Positions 9,501-19,797 of a DNA stretch of 64,000 nt are shown here, piece by piece. The position numbers and the translations under genes are program-made. The DNA lies in NCBI GenBank assembly GCA_009784575.1, contig WRBK01000001.1, forward strand, positions 98,832-162,831, in the 5' to 3' direction. The stretch comes from Defluviitaleaceae bacterium. Lineage in GTDB: Bacteria > Bacillota > Clostridia > Lachnospirales > WRAX01. The notes beneath the pieces were generated by a model, which worked only from the letters and a program-made list of their open reading frames with translations, made no database searches and had not been told where the DNA came from. Numbering within the stretch: position 1 is the stretch's first letter; each line of letters starts with the position of its first letter.

Positions 9501-10961
9501 CTAAGCCATAGGTATTGTGAAAGAAAACACGCTGCCTTTGTCTAGCTCGCTATCTAAGCTTATGTCTTCACCGTGGACCGCAAGCATTTCCTTAACGATA
9601 GCTAACCCAAGCCCACTACCGCTGCCGCTACCGCGGGATGCATCGGCTTTATAAAAGCGGTCAAAAGCGTATGCTTTGGTGGCATCATCCATACCTATAC
9701 CTGTGTCCGCTATCTCAATATGAATCTTATCACTTTTTACGTGCGTAGAAAGCCGTATTTCACCGCTGTTGGTGAATTTTACTGCGTTTTCTACTAAATT
9801 ATGAACCACTCGGCTCATTTTTTCTTTATCTGCATTTACCAAGGCGCGCTCTTCTGCAAAATCAATATTTACCGAAAGCTCATTACTAGCTATTTGCGAC
9901 TCAAAAAGAATAATGGTTTGACGTAAAAGCTCATTGATATCAAAATTTTGTGTACTTAATTCTGAGCCTCCATCTGAGTCCTGAATATTCGTAAGTGTCA
10001 AAATATCATTAGCTAATGTGGTCAAGCGGCGTGTTTGTCCCAACACAATTTCCAGATATTTTTCCCTGTCCTGCTCATTTATTGTGCCATCCAGCATAGC
10101 TACCAAAAACCCCTGCATTGAAGTTAGCGGCGAGCGCAAATCATGGGAAATATTAGAAATAAACTCACGCCTCGTTTTTTCTATGTCATCCAAGCTTTGT
10201 GCCATATGATTAAACGATTGTGCTAACTGCCCAATCTCGTCTTTTTTTATTGCCCTAATATCTATGCGCCTGCCAAAGCCTCCGCCAGCTATCTCTTTGG
10301 CCGCTCTTCCAACTGAGGTTATGCGGCGTGACATGTTTCGAGATGTGATAAATACAAGAATAAACGATACTACAAGCGCAGATCCCATAGCCAAAAATAC
10401 TAGGCGCATAGCAGATGCGGTAGCGGCGGCGATATCATCCATAGATGAGGACATAAATATCGCGCCCCAAAGCTCGCCTTCAACGATTATAGGATAGCCC
10501 ACTGTAAGCATTGCCATATCAAAAAGTTCACCAGCTGGTATGGGTAGTATTATAGTATCGCCATCAAAAACACGCAGCATCTCTTCATCTAGCTGTATTT
10601 GTAAGATATCGCCTGTGGCTATTATCCCTTCCAAATACCCCTCAAAATAGCTCACCAAAAAAGCACTAGCACCAAGCGTTTCTAATGTATGCATATCGCT
10701 CTCAAAACGTGCCAGAGCTTGGTTGCGTTGCATACCCAAGCCCATGCCAGCACCCATACCACGACCCATTTGCCCAGTTATGCCCTCCAAATGTTCGTAT
10801 GATGCGGCTATGCGTTGCCCTTGGCGCACCAATGTATCGGCGGCTTGATTTACAAAAAAGTTTTGTAGCATATAGTTAAGTCCAAAGGCAAGAATTACAA
10901 AAGCCGCCAATATAGACAACAGATATGCTGCCAATTGCTTAGAAAAAATAGATTTTAACAT
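9501..10961 (-). CDS. Two-component sensor histidine kinase
   Basis: Two TM segments, HAMP, HisKA (EFISNISHDLRSPLTSMQGF), HATPase (ADTGIGM, GSGSGLGLAIVKEM). Confidence 0.95.
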   Translation of the reverse strand: MLKSIFSKQLAAYLLSILAAFVILAFGLNYMLQNFFVNQAADTLVRQGQRIAASYEHLEGITGQMGRGMGAGMGLGMQRNQALARFESDMHTLETLGASAFLVSYFEGYLEGIIATGDILQIQLDEEMLRVFDGDTIILPIPAGELFDMAMLTVGYPIIVEGELWGAIFMSSSMDDIAAATASAMRLVFLAMGSALVVSFILVFITSRNMSRRITSVGRAAKEIAGGGFGRRIDIRAIKKDEIGQLAQSFNHMAQSLDDIEKTRREFISNISHDLRSPLTSMQGFLVAMLDGTINEQDREKYLEIVLGQTRRLTTLANDILTLTNIQDSDGGSELSTQNFDINELLRQTIILFESQIASNELSVNIDFAEERALVNADKEKMSRVVHNLVENAVKFTNSGEIRLSTHVKSDKIHIEIADTGIGMDDATKAYAFDRFYKADASRGSGSGSGLGLAIVKEMLAVHGEDISLDSELDKGSVFSFTIPMA

Positions 10962-10964
10962 GAA

Positions 10965-11657
10965 TTACCTCTCGAATTTATAGCCAACGCCCCATACGGT
11001 TTTGATGCTCCAGCCATCCTCTTCATTTAGCTTTTCCCGCACACGCTTTATATGGACATCCACCGTGCGACTGTCGCCAAAAAAGTCATAGCCCCAAATA
11101 TTGTCTAAAAGCTGGTCACGGGTAAACACGCGCTGAGGATTTGATAGCAAGAAGTATAACAATTCAAATTCTTTGGGTGGAAGCTCTAGCGTGCGACCAT
11201 GATAAACTACAGTATAAGTTGCGGGATTTATAGAAAGGTTTGGGATATTGATAGCCTTGTCATTTGGGTTGTCCTCGTTTGCGCTACCCACGCCATACCG
11301 CCTTAAAACGGCCTTAACCCGCGCTACGAGCTCCTTTCCATCAAAGGGTTTAACGATGTAGTCATCCGCACCCATGGTCAGACCTAGCACCTTATCAAAT
11401 ACTTCGCCTTTGGCGGTTAGCATTATTATAGGCATGGCGGAAATTTTGCGAATTTCTCGGCACAGCTCATGACCATCTATCTCAGGCAACATCAAATCAA
11501 GCAGCACAAGATGCGGTGAAAAAGCAGCAAGCTCTGTCATCACGCCGCCGCCGCTATGCACTTGGCGTGTCTCAAACCCCTCTTTGTCCAGATATAGAGC
11601 AATAAGCTCAGCTATGTTTTTGTCATCATCTACAATCAAGATTTTAAAGTCGTTCAT
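10965..11657 (-). CDS. OmpR-family response regulator
   Basis: Receiver domain (ILIVDDDKNIAELI, LLDLMLPEIDG) plus winged helix C-terminus. Confidence 0.95.
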   Translation of the reverse strand: MNDFKILIVDDDKNIAELIALYLDKEGFETRQVHSGGGVMTELAAFSPHLVLLDLMLPEIDGHELCREIRKISAMPIIMLTAKGEVFDKVLGLTMGADDYIVKPFDGKELVARVKAVLRRYGVGSANEDNPNDKAINIPNLSINPATYTVVYHGRTLELPPKEFELLYFLLSNPQRVFTRDQLLDNIWGYDFFGDSRTVDVHIKRVREKLNEEDGWSIKTVWGVGYKFER

Positions 11658-11671
11658 CTGCTGACCCTCGC

Positions 11672-12400
11672 TTAGTCATATAGTCTGTTATGTGTTATCT
11701 TATCAATTATCGAATCTTGGATTTTAAATGATGCCGCCAAATCAACAAACATTTTGTATAGTTCGTCGCTTGAGTTTAATGCTCGGTTAATCTCATCCAA
11801 AAAGTCAGTTTGATAATGATTGCTCCTGCGCAAATATTCATCAATCATGCTCTTGGGATAAACGAAATCAATGTCAATTTTGCCGAAATAGTCGAGGGCA
11901 TCATCCAATTCAATTTTGGAATATCCTGACTTCTCAAATCTTGCGGGCATTCTTCCTCTATGTGATGCACCTATCAATGCCAAAGCTCTGCCGTGACACT
12001 TTGCGGCATCCAATATATTCTCAAACATTCTATCATCTCGTTCGTTTTGCAGCGTGTTCATCTCTTCGCTTGTTGCTACAATTTTTTGGTGGTCTATGCC
12101 TTTTATTGGAATATGTAACTCGTCTGCAAGGCATCGCGCAAATATCATCTCGAAAGGTCCGCGGACTGTGCCTTGTTCTTTCAGCAAGCCATGGTCTGCC
12201 TCAATTAAAAGTACATCTGGATTTATGGCTTTTATTACATTTTGCAAATGGGAAAGAGAATAATCATGAGTAGCATCAAAATGAAACTGATGTATTGTAC
12301 CCAAAACAAAAATTTGCTGTTCATTTTTCTCAAATAGTAGCAGATTGCTCTCTTTCTTCACCAGAGCGGCTAATGCGGCTTGATATTCTTGTTCAGTCAT
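11672..12400 (-). CDS. TraB/PrgY-like domain protein (putative)
   Basis: IFVLGTIHQFHFD...PDVLLIEADHG resembles TraB/GumN N-terminus; RBS AAGGGGG before ATG 12400. Confidence 0.45.
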   Translation of the reverse strand: MTEQEYQAALAALVKKESNLLLFEKNEQQIFVLGTIHQFHFDATHDYSLSHLQNVIKAINPDVLLIEADHGLLKEQGTVRGPFEMIFARCLADELHIPIKGIDHQKIVATSEEMNTLQNERDDRMFENILDAAKCHGRALALIGASHRGRMPARFEKSGYSKIELDDALDYFGKIDIDFVYPKSMIDEYLRRSNHYQTDFLDEINRALNSSDELYKMFVDLAASFKIQDSIIDKITHNRLYD

Positions 12401-12468
12401 AAAATACCCCCTTTTCCTATATTGTACCACAGAAGTAAGGGGGAGTGTATGAATTATTTGTAAATTTA

Positions 12469-13362
12469 CTAAAACAGCGATAACTGATTATTCCTCTCAT
12501 AGCCCGCCTTGTAGTGCTGAATAATCGCCCGCATATCATACAGCAAACCAAGACGCTCACATTCGGCGGCAAAAACGTTCCAAAGTTTTTTGTAATTGGG
12601 CGGGGGGATATTATAACGATTGCAATATCGCTTGATATATTTTTCCTTAATGTTAGGGAATGATTTATCTAAATACTCGTAAAAATACTCCCTATTACCC
12701 TGCCTAAGTGTCATGCCCATATATGAATATACAAATTTCGCCCCTGCATCCTTTGCTCGCCTTAATATCGCCACAACATTTTCTGGGGTGTCTGTGATAT
12801 ATGGTAGCATCGGCACCATTAGCACGCCACAAAAAATACCTTGCTCTGTTAATGTGTTTATAGCATCGAACCTTTCGGATGTAGGCAAAACATTTGGCTC
12901 TACAAGCCTGCATAAATCATCATTAGCCGCAGTGATAGAGAGTTTAACAAGCACTGGCGAATGAGATTGAATATCGCGTAAAATATCAGTATCACGCGCT
13001 ACAAGTGCGGATTTGGTAGTTAAAGAAACACCAAAACCATAGGCATTTATAAGCTCAAGGCTATGGCGTGTCAGTTGTAGCTTGCCCTCGATGGGATTAT
13101 ATGGGTCGCTCATAGCGCCTGTGCCTATCACGCCCTTTTTCACCTTGCGCCGCAGGTCATCCCTCGTTATTTGCAGGGCGTTTTCCTTCACCTTCACAAT
13201 ATCAAAATCCACATTCCTATAGCAATCACTACGGCTATCGCAATATATGCAACCATGGCTGCATCCGCGGTATATGTTCATATTGTAATCAAGCCCAAAC
13301 CATTGGTCTGGGCTTTGAGTTTTGTATACAATGTTTTTCGCGGGGACAATAGGTATATCCAT
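12469..13362 (-). CDS. SPL-family radical SAM protein
   Basis: NIYRGCSHGCIYCDSR radical SAM cluster motif; GTGAMSDPYNPIE. Confidence 0.9.
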   Translation of the reverse strand: MDIPIVPAKNIVYKTQSPDQWFGLDYNMNIYRGCSHGCIYCDSRSDCYRNVDFDIVKVKENALQITRDDLRRKVKKGVIGTGAMSDPYNPIEGKLQLTRHSLELINAYGFGVSLTTKSALVARDTDILRDIQSHSPVLVKLSITAANDDLCRLVEPNVLPTSERFDAINTLTEQGIFCGVLMVPMLPYITDTPENVVAILRRAKDAGAKFVYSYMGMTLRQGNREYFYEYLDKSFPNIKEKYIKRYCNRYNIPPPNYKKLWNVFAAECERLGLLYDMRAIIQHYKAGYERNNQLSLF

Positions 13363-13366
13363 TGCC

Positions 13367-13645
13367 TTACTTCCAACGCTTTAGCGTAGGCAGAAATTCT
13401 TGTAGCATCTTACGTGCAGCATCGATATCTGGACATACACCATCTGGATTTTCCTCATTTTTCACCAAAAATGGTGCGCAACTCTCAATCATTTCTTCCA
13501 ATGTTTCATTTGGATTATTAAATGCCCCCGAAGGGAAGCAATAATGGCAATAATCCTCACTCTTGCTACCATCGGCATTTTTGCCGAATAACTCATCTGA
13601 TGTCATTGGCATACCGCAGCTTTGACAAAAAATCATAGTTTCCAT
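13367..13645 (-). CDS. Putative zinc-ribbon protein
   Basis: CQSCGMPM...YCHYCFPSGAF two-Cys-pair pattern. Confidence 0.75.
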   Translation of the reverse strand: METMIFCQSCGMPMTSDELFGKNADGSKSEDYCHYCFPSGAFNNPNETLEEMIESCAPFLVKNEENPDGVCPDIDAARKMLQEFLPTLKRWK

Positions 13646-13895
13646 TGTAATTCCTCCGTTTATTTTAATTTGTATTGAATACCACTGAAAGGCAGATAAC
13701 TTTCATATGGTTTTAGCATTGAGACTTCTGGTATTCATGCACCCCCTCAAACCCCTATCATTTATTATATTTATATAATACACAACATAACCTGACAACT
13801 GCATGTCATAATATAAAATTATTTTATATCAACTTACTACCTATTTTCACATATTTATGCTATAATTGCAATAAGAAAAGGAGGAAATAGAAGAT

Positions 13896-15053
13896 ATGAT
13901 AAATTTTAATAGATTGTTTTACATAGGGATATTGCTTTTTTCTGTAGCATTTCTTTTTATCGGTAATCGCATTGCATCGCAAAACATGTTCGAGCCAGAG
14001 TTTGAGCCAATGCCCGTATACTCTGCTGTGGTTATTGAAATAACCGAAAGAGATGAAGAGCAACTGGATTTTGGGTGGGGCTACTATGTAACAAGTCTTC
14101 GCATATTCTTTGATGCTCAAATAACCAGCGGAGAGCTGCTTGATGAGATAGTACATGCAGAGTTTCATGAAATAAGCATGATGGAATTGCCGCTAAAAGA
14201 AGTCGAAGAAGGTGATAAGGTTCTGCTTATATATCATGAGCATATCGGCACCTTTTTCTTCATGGACTATGTAAGAATAAATTATATCTGGATATTGGGC
14301 GGCATATTTTTTGTACTGATAGTGATATTTGGTAGAAAAAAAGGCTTTAACTCCATCATTGCTCTTGGTTTTGTGTGCATGGCTATTTTTGTGGTGTTTA
14401 TCCCTGCCATTTTGTCTGGCATGAATATCTATATCATGGCTGCAATAATATGTGCCTATTCCATCGTTGCAACGCTGCTCATTGTTATAGGTCCAAACAA
14501 AAAAGCGACATCTGCCATGCTTGGCTGTTTGGGCGGGGTGGTTTTTGCTGGCATATTGATGATGTCTATGGATAGCATAATGCACCTTACGGGTCTTGTG
14601 GATTCGGAAGCTCGTTCTTTGCTTAATATACCACTAGAAAACTCCATAAACATAAGAGCCATAATTTTCGCGGGTGTTATTATTGGCTCTACAGGGGCTA
14701 TTATGGATGTAGCTATGTCCATATCATCTTCATTGTGGGAGCTACGGCAAGCAGATATAGCATCAGATTTTCGTAGCTTATTTAGGTCAGGTATTGAAAT
14801 TGGCAAGGACATTTTGGGTACAATGTTAAATACTCTGATATTAGCATATATTGGCAGCTCACTTTCGGTCATCCTTCTGCTTACAGCCAATGCTACATCA
14901 TTCGTAGATTTGTTTAACCGCGAAATGATTATTGTAGAGTTTCTACGCGCCCTTGTTGGTAGCTTCGGAATGTTTCTAACCATACCGCTTACGGCGGCTA
15001 TATGCGGCTGGCTATATATGCGAAATGAGCATAAAGAGAGGTATACGCATTGA
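13896..15053 (+). CDS. YibE/F-like multi-pass membrane protein
   Basis: N-terminal extracytoplasmic domain then multiple TMs; GSTGAIMDVAMSISSSLWE and SSLSVILLLTANAT typical of YibE/F. Confidence 0.85.
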   Translation: MINFNRLFYIGILLFSVAFLFIGNRIASQNMFEPEFEPMPVYSAVVIEITERDEEQLDFGWGYYVTSLRIFFDAQITSGELLDEIVHAEFHEISMMELPLKEVEEGDKVLLIYHEHIGTFFFMDYVRINYIWILGGIFFVLIVIFGRKKGFNSIIALGFVCMAIFVVFIPAILSGMNIYIMAAIICAYSIVATLLIVIGPNKKATSAMLGCLGGVVFAGILMMSMDSIMHLTGLVDSEARSLLNIPLENSINIRAIIFAGVIIGSTGAIMDVAMSISSSLWELRQADIASDFRSLFRSGIEIGKDILGTMLNTLILAYIGSSLSVILLLTANATSFVDLFNREMIIVEFLRALVGSFGMFLTIPLTAAICGWLYMRNEHKERYTH

Positions 15054-15496
15054 AGATAAAAGCGCGACACGTCTGGATATCGCTATCACTAATGATTGCC
15101 CTAGCTATTTTTATATCATCGTCTATAGAAGGTGCGGCATCTGCCATTGGCAGCATGGCGATAGTTGACTGGATACGTCAACTTTTTGATATAGACATTG
15201 GGAGGCATACGTTAAATATCTATGTGCGAAATTTGGCACATTTTCTTGTGTTTTTTCTGCTTGGGTTTTGTCTAACATGTGCGATGAAATATGTGTTCAA
15301 GCACAAGAGGCTTGTATTTTGGATATCATGGGGCATAGCGACCGCCTATGGAGTGCTGGATGAGATACATCAATATTTTGTTCCAGGGCGCATATTTTTG
15401 ATTTCTGACATGGTTATTAATGCCATCGGAGCATTCTTTGGTGTGACCTTGGCATATCTGTTATTTGTAAGAAAAAGCAAAAAGGGAAGGGGATGA
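15050..15496 (+). CDS. VanZ-like family protein
   Basis: Four TMs; GIATAYGVLDEIHQYFVPGR motif; 4-nt overlap with the upstream gene. Confidence 0.88.
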   Translation: MKIKARHVWISLSLMIALAIFISSSIEGAASAIGSMAIVDWIRQLFDIDIGRHTLNIYVRNLAHFLVFFLLGFCLTCAMKYVFKHKRLVFWISWGIATAYGVLDEIHQYFVPGRIFLISDMVINAIGAFFGVTLAYLLFVRKSKKGRG

Positions 15497-15500
15497 ACAA

Positions 15501-16178
15501 GTGGATTTCACGGATTTCATTATACGCATAGTGTTTGCTATTTTGCTTGGCTTTCTGATAGGTTTGGAACGTCAGCTTACCAGCCATACAGCAGGCATAC
15601 GCACCAATATTCTAGTAAGCCTAGGAGCTTGCCTATTTACACTGTTTTCACAATTAATGGGTGTATATGATACCACACGTATAGCGGCGCAGGTTGTCAC
15701 GGGTATAGGCTTTTTGTGCGGCGGCGTAATTTTTAAAGAAGGTCTTAATGTAAGGGGACTAAACACAGCGGCGACCATATGGTGTACAGCTGCCATTGGC
15801 GTTTTAACCAGTAGCGGCTTGATTCATTTTGCTGCCGCCGCAACGGTTATCCTTATCGCCAGTAACCTAGTCTTTAGATATATTTCTGATAAAATAAGAC
15901 CGCTTGCGAATTTTGGAGACGAAGAAAATGTCTATATGCTTTCCGTGACATGCCTAGAAGAAGACGAGTTTAACATTCGCTCTGTTATAATAGACAATCT
16001 CGGTAAAGCGCGCCTACAGCTAACAAACCTAGAAAGTGCGGACGAAATAGGCAATAAAGTAGAAATTGAGGCAACGGTGATTATTTATGGCAAACGCAGA
16101 GACGAATTGATAGAAAGGCTAACGGCGCAAGTAGCTCTTGAAAAAGGGGTTACGAAGGCGGGCTGGGAGATGATGTGA
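15501..16178 (+). CDS. MgtC/SapB family protein
   Basis: LLGFLIGLERQLTSHTAGIRTNILVSLGACLFTLFS; GIGFLCGGVIFKEG. Confidence 0.92.
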   Translation: MDFTDFIIRIVFAILLGFLIGLERQLTSHTAGIRTNILVSLGACLFTLFSQLMGVYDTTRIAAQVVTGIGFLCGGVIFKEGLNVRGLNTAATIWCTAAIGVLTSSGLIHFAAAATVILIASNLVFRYISDKIRPLANFGDEENVYMLSVTCLEEDEFNIRSVIIDNLGKARLQLTNLESADEIGNKVEIEATVIIYGKRRDELIERLTAQVALEKGVTKAGWEMM

Positions 16179-16256
16179 AGCGATTTGACTATTTTGACAT
16201 GACATAGTATAATTTATTTATATCTTGAAACTTAAATAAAAGCGCGGTGATGAGAG

Positions 16257-17309
16257 ATGATGAGGAAATATATTGACTTTGCTCCAAGTTCGTTTAGGTT
16301 TATTGATTTATTTTGTGGAATAGGCGGCATTAGGCTTGGCATGGAAAAAGTGGGTTTTGACTGTGTCTTTTCAAGTGATATAAATGACGAATGCAAGAAA
16401 ACGTACCATGCTAATTTTAACGAGATACCACATGGAGATGTCAGGGATATCTCAGAAGATGATATTCCTGATTTTGATATTTTGTGCGCTGGCTTTCCTT
16501 GCCAACCTTTTAGCATATCTGGCAAGCAAAAGGGCTTCGGAGATAGCAGAGGTACTTTATTTTTTGAAATATGCAGAATAATTAAAGCAAAGCAACCATC
16601 CATTGTTTTTCTTGAGAATGTAAAACATTTGATACACCATGATGAAAGACGAACCCTAAAAGTCATTCTTGAACAACTCAGAAAACTAGGATATTTTGTT
16701 GAGTGGAAAGTATTGAATGCCCTTGATTATGGTGCTCCTCAAAACAGAGAGCGAATCATTATTGTTGCATCAAAAGAATATCCATTCAACTTTTCTGACA
16801 TCCAAAAAACGAACCGTGAATCTTTGCTTGATTTTCTTGATGTCAGCGGAGAATTTGAATACCTCGACCAAGAGGATTACACAATCATTGAAAACCCTAA
16901 GACACAAAAGCAATCTGGCTTACGCTTTATTGGCTATAGAAATAAGTCCATACGAAAAGCAGGTGTTCGCCCGAACACTGAACATCTGTCACGAGTACAT
17001 AAGCAACCTAATAGGATTTACTGTGTAAGCGGAACACACCCAACCTTGCCATCACAAGAAACATCAGGAAGATTTTGGATTTTGTTGCCTGACAACAGAG
17101 TTAGAAAATTAACTATTGATGAATGTTTTCGCATCATGGGTTTTCCTGATAATTTTGCGCGACCCTCAAGTTTAGGCGAGCAGTACAAGCAAATTGGAAA
17201 TTCAGTTTGCGTTCCTATGGTTGAGGCTGTTGCAAATGCGATTAAAGAGCAATACTACAATCAAAAGCAAGGAGTGTTTAATAATGGCACATACAGAACT
17301 GCTAAATAA
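16257..17309 (+). CDS. DNA (cytosine-5) methyltransferase
   Basis: FIDLFCGIGGIRLG, AGFPCQPFSISGKQKGF, FLENVKHL, and C-terminal QIGNSVCVPM motifs. Confidence 0.95.
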   Translation: MMRKYIDFAPSSFRFIDLFCGIGGIRLGMEKVGFDCVFSSDINDECKKTYHANFNEIPHGDVRDISEDDIPDFDILCAGFPCQPFSISGKQKGFGDSRGTLFFEICRIIKAKQPSIVFLENVKHLIHHDERRTLKVILEQLRKLGYFVEWKVLNALDYGAPQNRERIIIVASKEYPFNFSDIQKTNRESLLDFLDVSGEFEYLDQEDYTIIENPKTQKQSGLRFIGYRNKSIRKAGVRPNTEHLSRVHKQPNRIYCVSGTHPTLPSQETSGRFWILLPDNRVRKLTIDECFRIMGFPDNFARPSSLGEQYKQIGNSVCVPMVEAVANAIKEQYYNQKQGVFNNGTYRTAK

Positions 17310-18393
17310 AGTTTATGACTTTGCTTTGTCGATAGCCTTTTCTGAAATAGAAGAATTTACGAATATCAATAATGATGTAAGAGAAAATATAGAGTATATT
17401 ATTTCACGTTCTGAAAGTAACAAAGGCATGGTTACGGTACTCACAACACTACTTGCACATAAAGCTGTTGCCCCAGAACAAGATATTCGCTATCATCAGG
17501 CAAGCTTGGAAAATGGGTTCGCAGGACGCTGAATAGACCAAAACCATGTAACACCCTTTATGAAAAAGGTCGCATTTCCATCTATGGCAGAATCTGGTTG
17601 GCTCACACGCTCACTTGAACAAGCTCATCCTTATACATTGGATTATCCAGGCAGGATAACGCCAAAAGAGGCAAAGAAGGCTTTTCTCTCCATTGTCGAT
17701 AAAATTCAGACCACAAATGAAAATCCTCGTGATATCTTAGCATTTATGTTTATGTTATTGATTAGGCAAAGGGATAGCATGAAAGTAGAGCTTGCTAAAC
17801 CTTATAGCCTGTCTATTTCTTCCATAATTAACTTGCTAGAGGGACATTTTACCGCAAAATATGCATCATCTGGCGCATCTCGGTTGCCAACACTGGCAGT
17901 GTACGCCGCATATCAGTGCATGATGTTTCAAGTTTCGCGATACAGCGATAAAATCCTTTGCTCCCTTGAAAGTCATAATTCGTCTGATGCGCAATCGGGC
18001 AGAATTGGAGATGTTGATATCAATTATGAAGATAATACTGCTTTTGAAGGTGTTGAAATAAAACATGATATCAAAATAACCAAAAGTCTTGTAGTGGATG
18101 CCTACGAGAAATTCAAAATTCATAATACTGATAGATACTATCTTTTAACTACTGCGAATATGGATAATGCTGATTGGGCTGGTATAAATGAGGAAATTGA
18201 GCGGATAGCACATATTCATGGCTGTCAAGTTATTGTCAATGGTGTTTATGATACTCTAAGATACTACCTTAGGTTGCTTTCGAGTACGGCAGAGTTTGTG
18301 GAACATTATGTCGAGTGCATGAAAGATGATGAAACCATAAAATTTCAACACAAAACAATGTGGAACGACATTGTTGCTAGGAGACAGAGATGA
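17284..18393 (+). pseudogene. Type II restriction endonuclease partner of the m5C methyltransferase, split by an in-frame TGA
   Basis: ORF 17284-17532 stops at TGA 17530-17532; the same frame stays open to 17560-18393 and across the gap (ENGFAGR*IDQNHVTPFMKKVAFPSMAESGW). Confidence 0.72.
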
Positions 18394-18426
18394 TTAGGGC
18401 AATGTAAATATTTTTTAAAAAATCTC

Positions 18427-18455
18427 TTGACACGGTAGCATCATAGGTGTACAAT
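18427..18455 (+). promoter_or_regulatory. sigA promoter for the M-box leader
   Basis: TTGACA-N17-TACAAT. Confidence 0.75.
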
Positions 18456-18473
18456 TAAGGAAATTGGAGAAAC

Positions 18474-18645
18474 TTGTTAGGTGAGGCTCCTAAAAGAACA
18501 TAGGCTGCTGCCCTTAAATGTCGAGAGACATCGCAAGGGTATAACAGGCATCGTCGGATTAAGGCGTTGCTTAATGTAGCTGATGAGGGATGATTTTTCC
18601 TGATTCTACGTCTTTTAGTGCTAAAGCTCGTACGAGGGGTTGATT
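18474..18645 (+). ncRNA. M-box (ykoK leader) Mg2+ riboswitch
   Basis: Hallmark blocks GTTAGGTGAGGCTCCTA, GGCTGCTGCCC...AATGTC, ATAACAGGCATCGTC, and TTTTAGTGCTAAAGCTCGTACGAGG. Confidence 0.93.
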
Positions 18646-18690
18646 GTTCTGATGCAGAAAATTCTGCATTTGGACATATGTTTGAATACG

Positions 18691-18713
18691 ACGACCCCTT
18701 GCGGTCGTTTTTT
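18691..18713 (+). terminator. Intrinsic terminator of the M-box expression platform
   Basis: ACGACC-CCTTGC-GGTCGT stem-loop followed by T-run. Confidence 0.85.
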
Positions 18714-18847
18714 GTTGGTCTTTGCGCCAAGCAAGTAGGGGGGTGAGATTATGGATTCGGATGGTAAGTGTCGAAGTAGTATCAGCAGCACAATTGGCAA
18801 TTATTATTTAACAAAATCGAAAGAAACAAAAGAAATGGAGAAAGAAC

Positions 18848-19624
18848 ATGAGTTTATTAGAAGCCATAATCTTGGGATTGATACAAGGGTTATCGGAGTT
18901 TTTGCCTGTATCTAGCTCTGGTCATTTGCTTGTGTTTCATCATCTTTTTGGGATAACGGCAGAAGATAACCTAACCTTCATAATAACGCTGAATATGGGG
19001 AGCTTATTACCTTTATTGTTTGTGTTTCGCAAGGATATTTGGGCATTGATAAAAAACCCTTTTCAAAAACTAACAGCCCTGCTGGTAATAGCTACTTTGC
19101 CGCTTATTATCGTTACATTGCTGTTTGAAGGGCTTATTGAATCCATGTTCTATACGGTACAGTTTTTGCCCATTGGCTTTATAATTACAGGCGTGGCTCT
19201 GCTTCTTTCTGATAGGCTCAAAAAGAACAAAAAAGATATAGATGGTATCAGGCTTATAGATGCTGTACTTATAGGTTGCGCCCAGGCTGTTGCTGTTTTC
19301 CCTGGCATATCCCGCTCGGGCAGCACCATAACAGCAACAATGGCAAGAGGCATAAATCGCGAAAACGCCGCAAAGTTTTCTTTCTTAATGTCTGTGCCTG
19401 CGGCTATAGGGGCTATGGTCTTTCGCATAAGCCGCATTATGGCAGACCCTACCTTGATTGATAATTTGAATTTTGTCAATCTTACGGCGGGATTTATTAC
19501 GGCAGCTGTATCTGGCTACCTAGCAATAAACTTTATGCTTGCGCTAGTGAAGAAAGCTAAGTTGAAATATTTTGCGATATACTATATCTTTTCGCTTGTT
19601 GTTTTGATAGTCTTATTTTTCTAA
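18848..19624 (+). CDS. uppP: Undecaprenyl-diphosphatase
   Basis: LGLIQGLSEFLPVSSSGHLL and FPGISRSGSTITATMARGI motifs. Confidence 0.96.
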   Translation: MSLLEAIILGLIQGLSEFLPVSSSGHLLVFHHLFGITAEDNLTFIITLNMGSLLPLLFVFRKDIWALIKNPFQKLTALLVIATLPLIIVTLLFEGLIESMFYTVQFLPIGFIITGVALLLSDRLKKNKKDIDGIRLIDAVLIGCAQAVAVFPGISRSGSTITATMARGINRENAAKFSFLMSVPAAIGAMVFRISRIMADPTLIDNLNFVNLTAGFITAAVSGYLAINFMLALVKKAKLKYFAIYYIFSLVVLIVLFF

Positions 19625-19626
19625 AT

Positions 19627-19707
19627 TAATTTAAATGAACGCCCCACAGCATTTGCGCTAGCGCAAATGCTGTGCAAATCGCGAAGCGATTTGCATCAAT
19701 TAAATTA
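19627..19707. repeat. Compact nested inverted-repeat element (two abutting hairpins inside an outer inverted repeat)
   Basis: Perfect 30-bp palindrome 19645-19674, hairpin TGCAAATCGC-GAA-GCGATTTGCA 19673-19695, outer 12-bp arms 19627-19638/19696-19707 (11/12). Confidence 0.75.
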
Positions 19708-19797
19708 AAAATTCCATTTTTATTTTAATTGACTATATAATAATTGTTGCCGATGGTTTTACAGAAAATTGCAAACAATAATAATCGGAGGTGCAAT

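Noticed and set aside
17530-17532. Recoded UGA (Trp/Sec/Gly) in the restriction gene
   Set aside because: TGA serves as an ordinary stop for other genes in this window and no SECIS-like structure was recognised; a nonsense mutation is simpler.
18455-18730. 91-aa minus-strand ORF
   Set aside because: Antisense to the M-box riboswitch and its terminator; no RBS or family resemblance.
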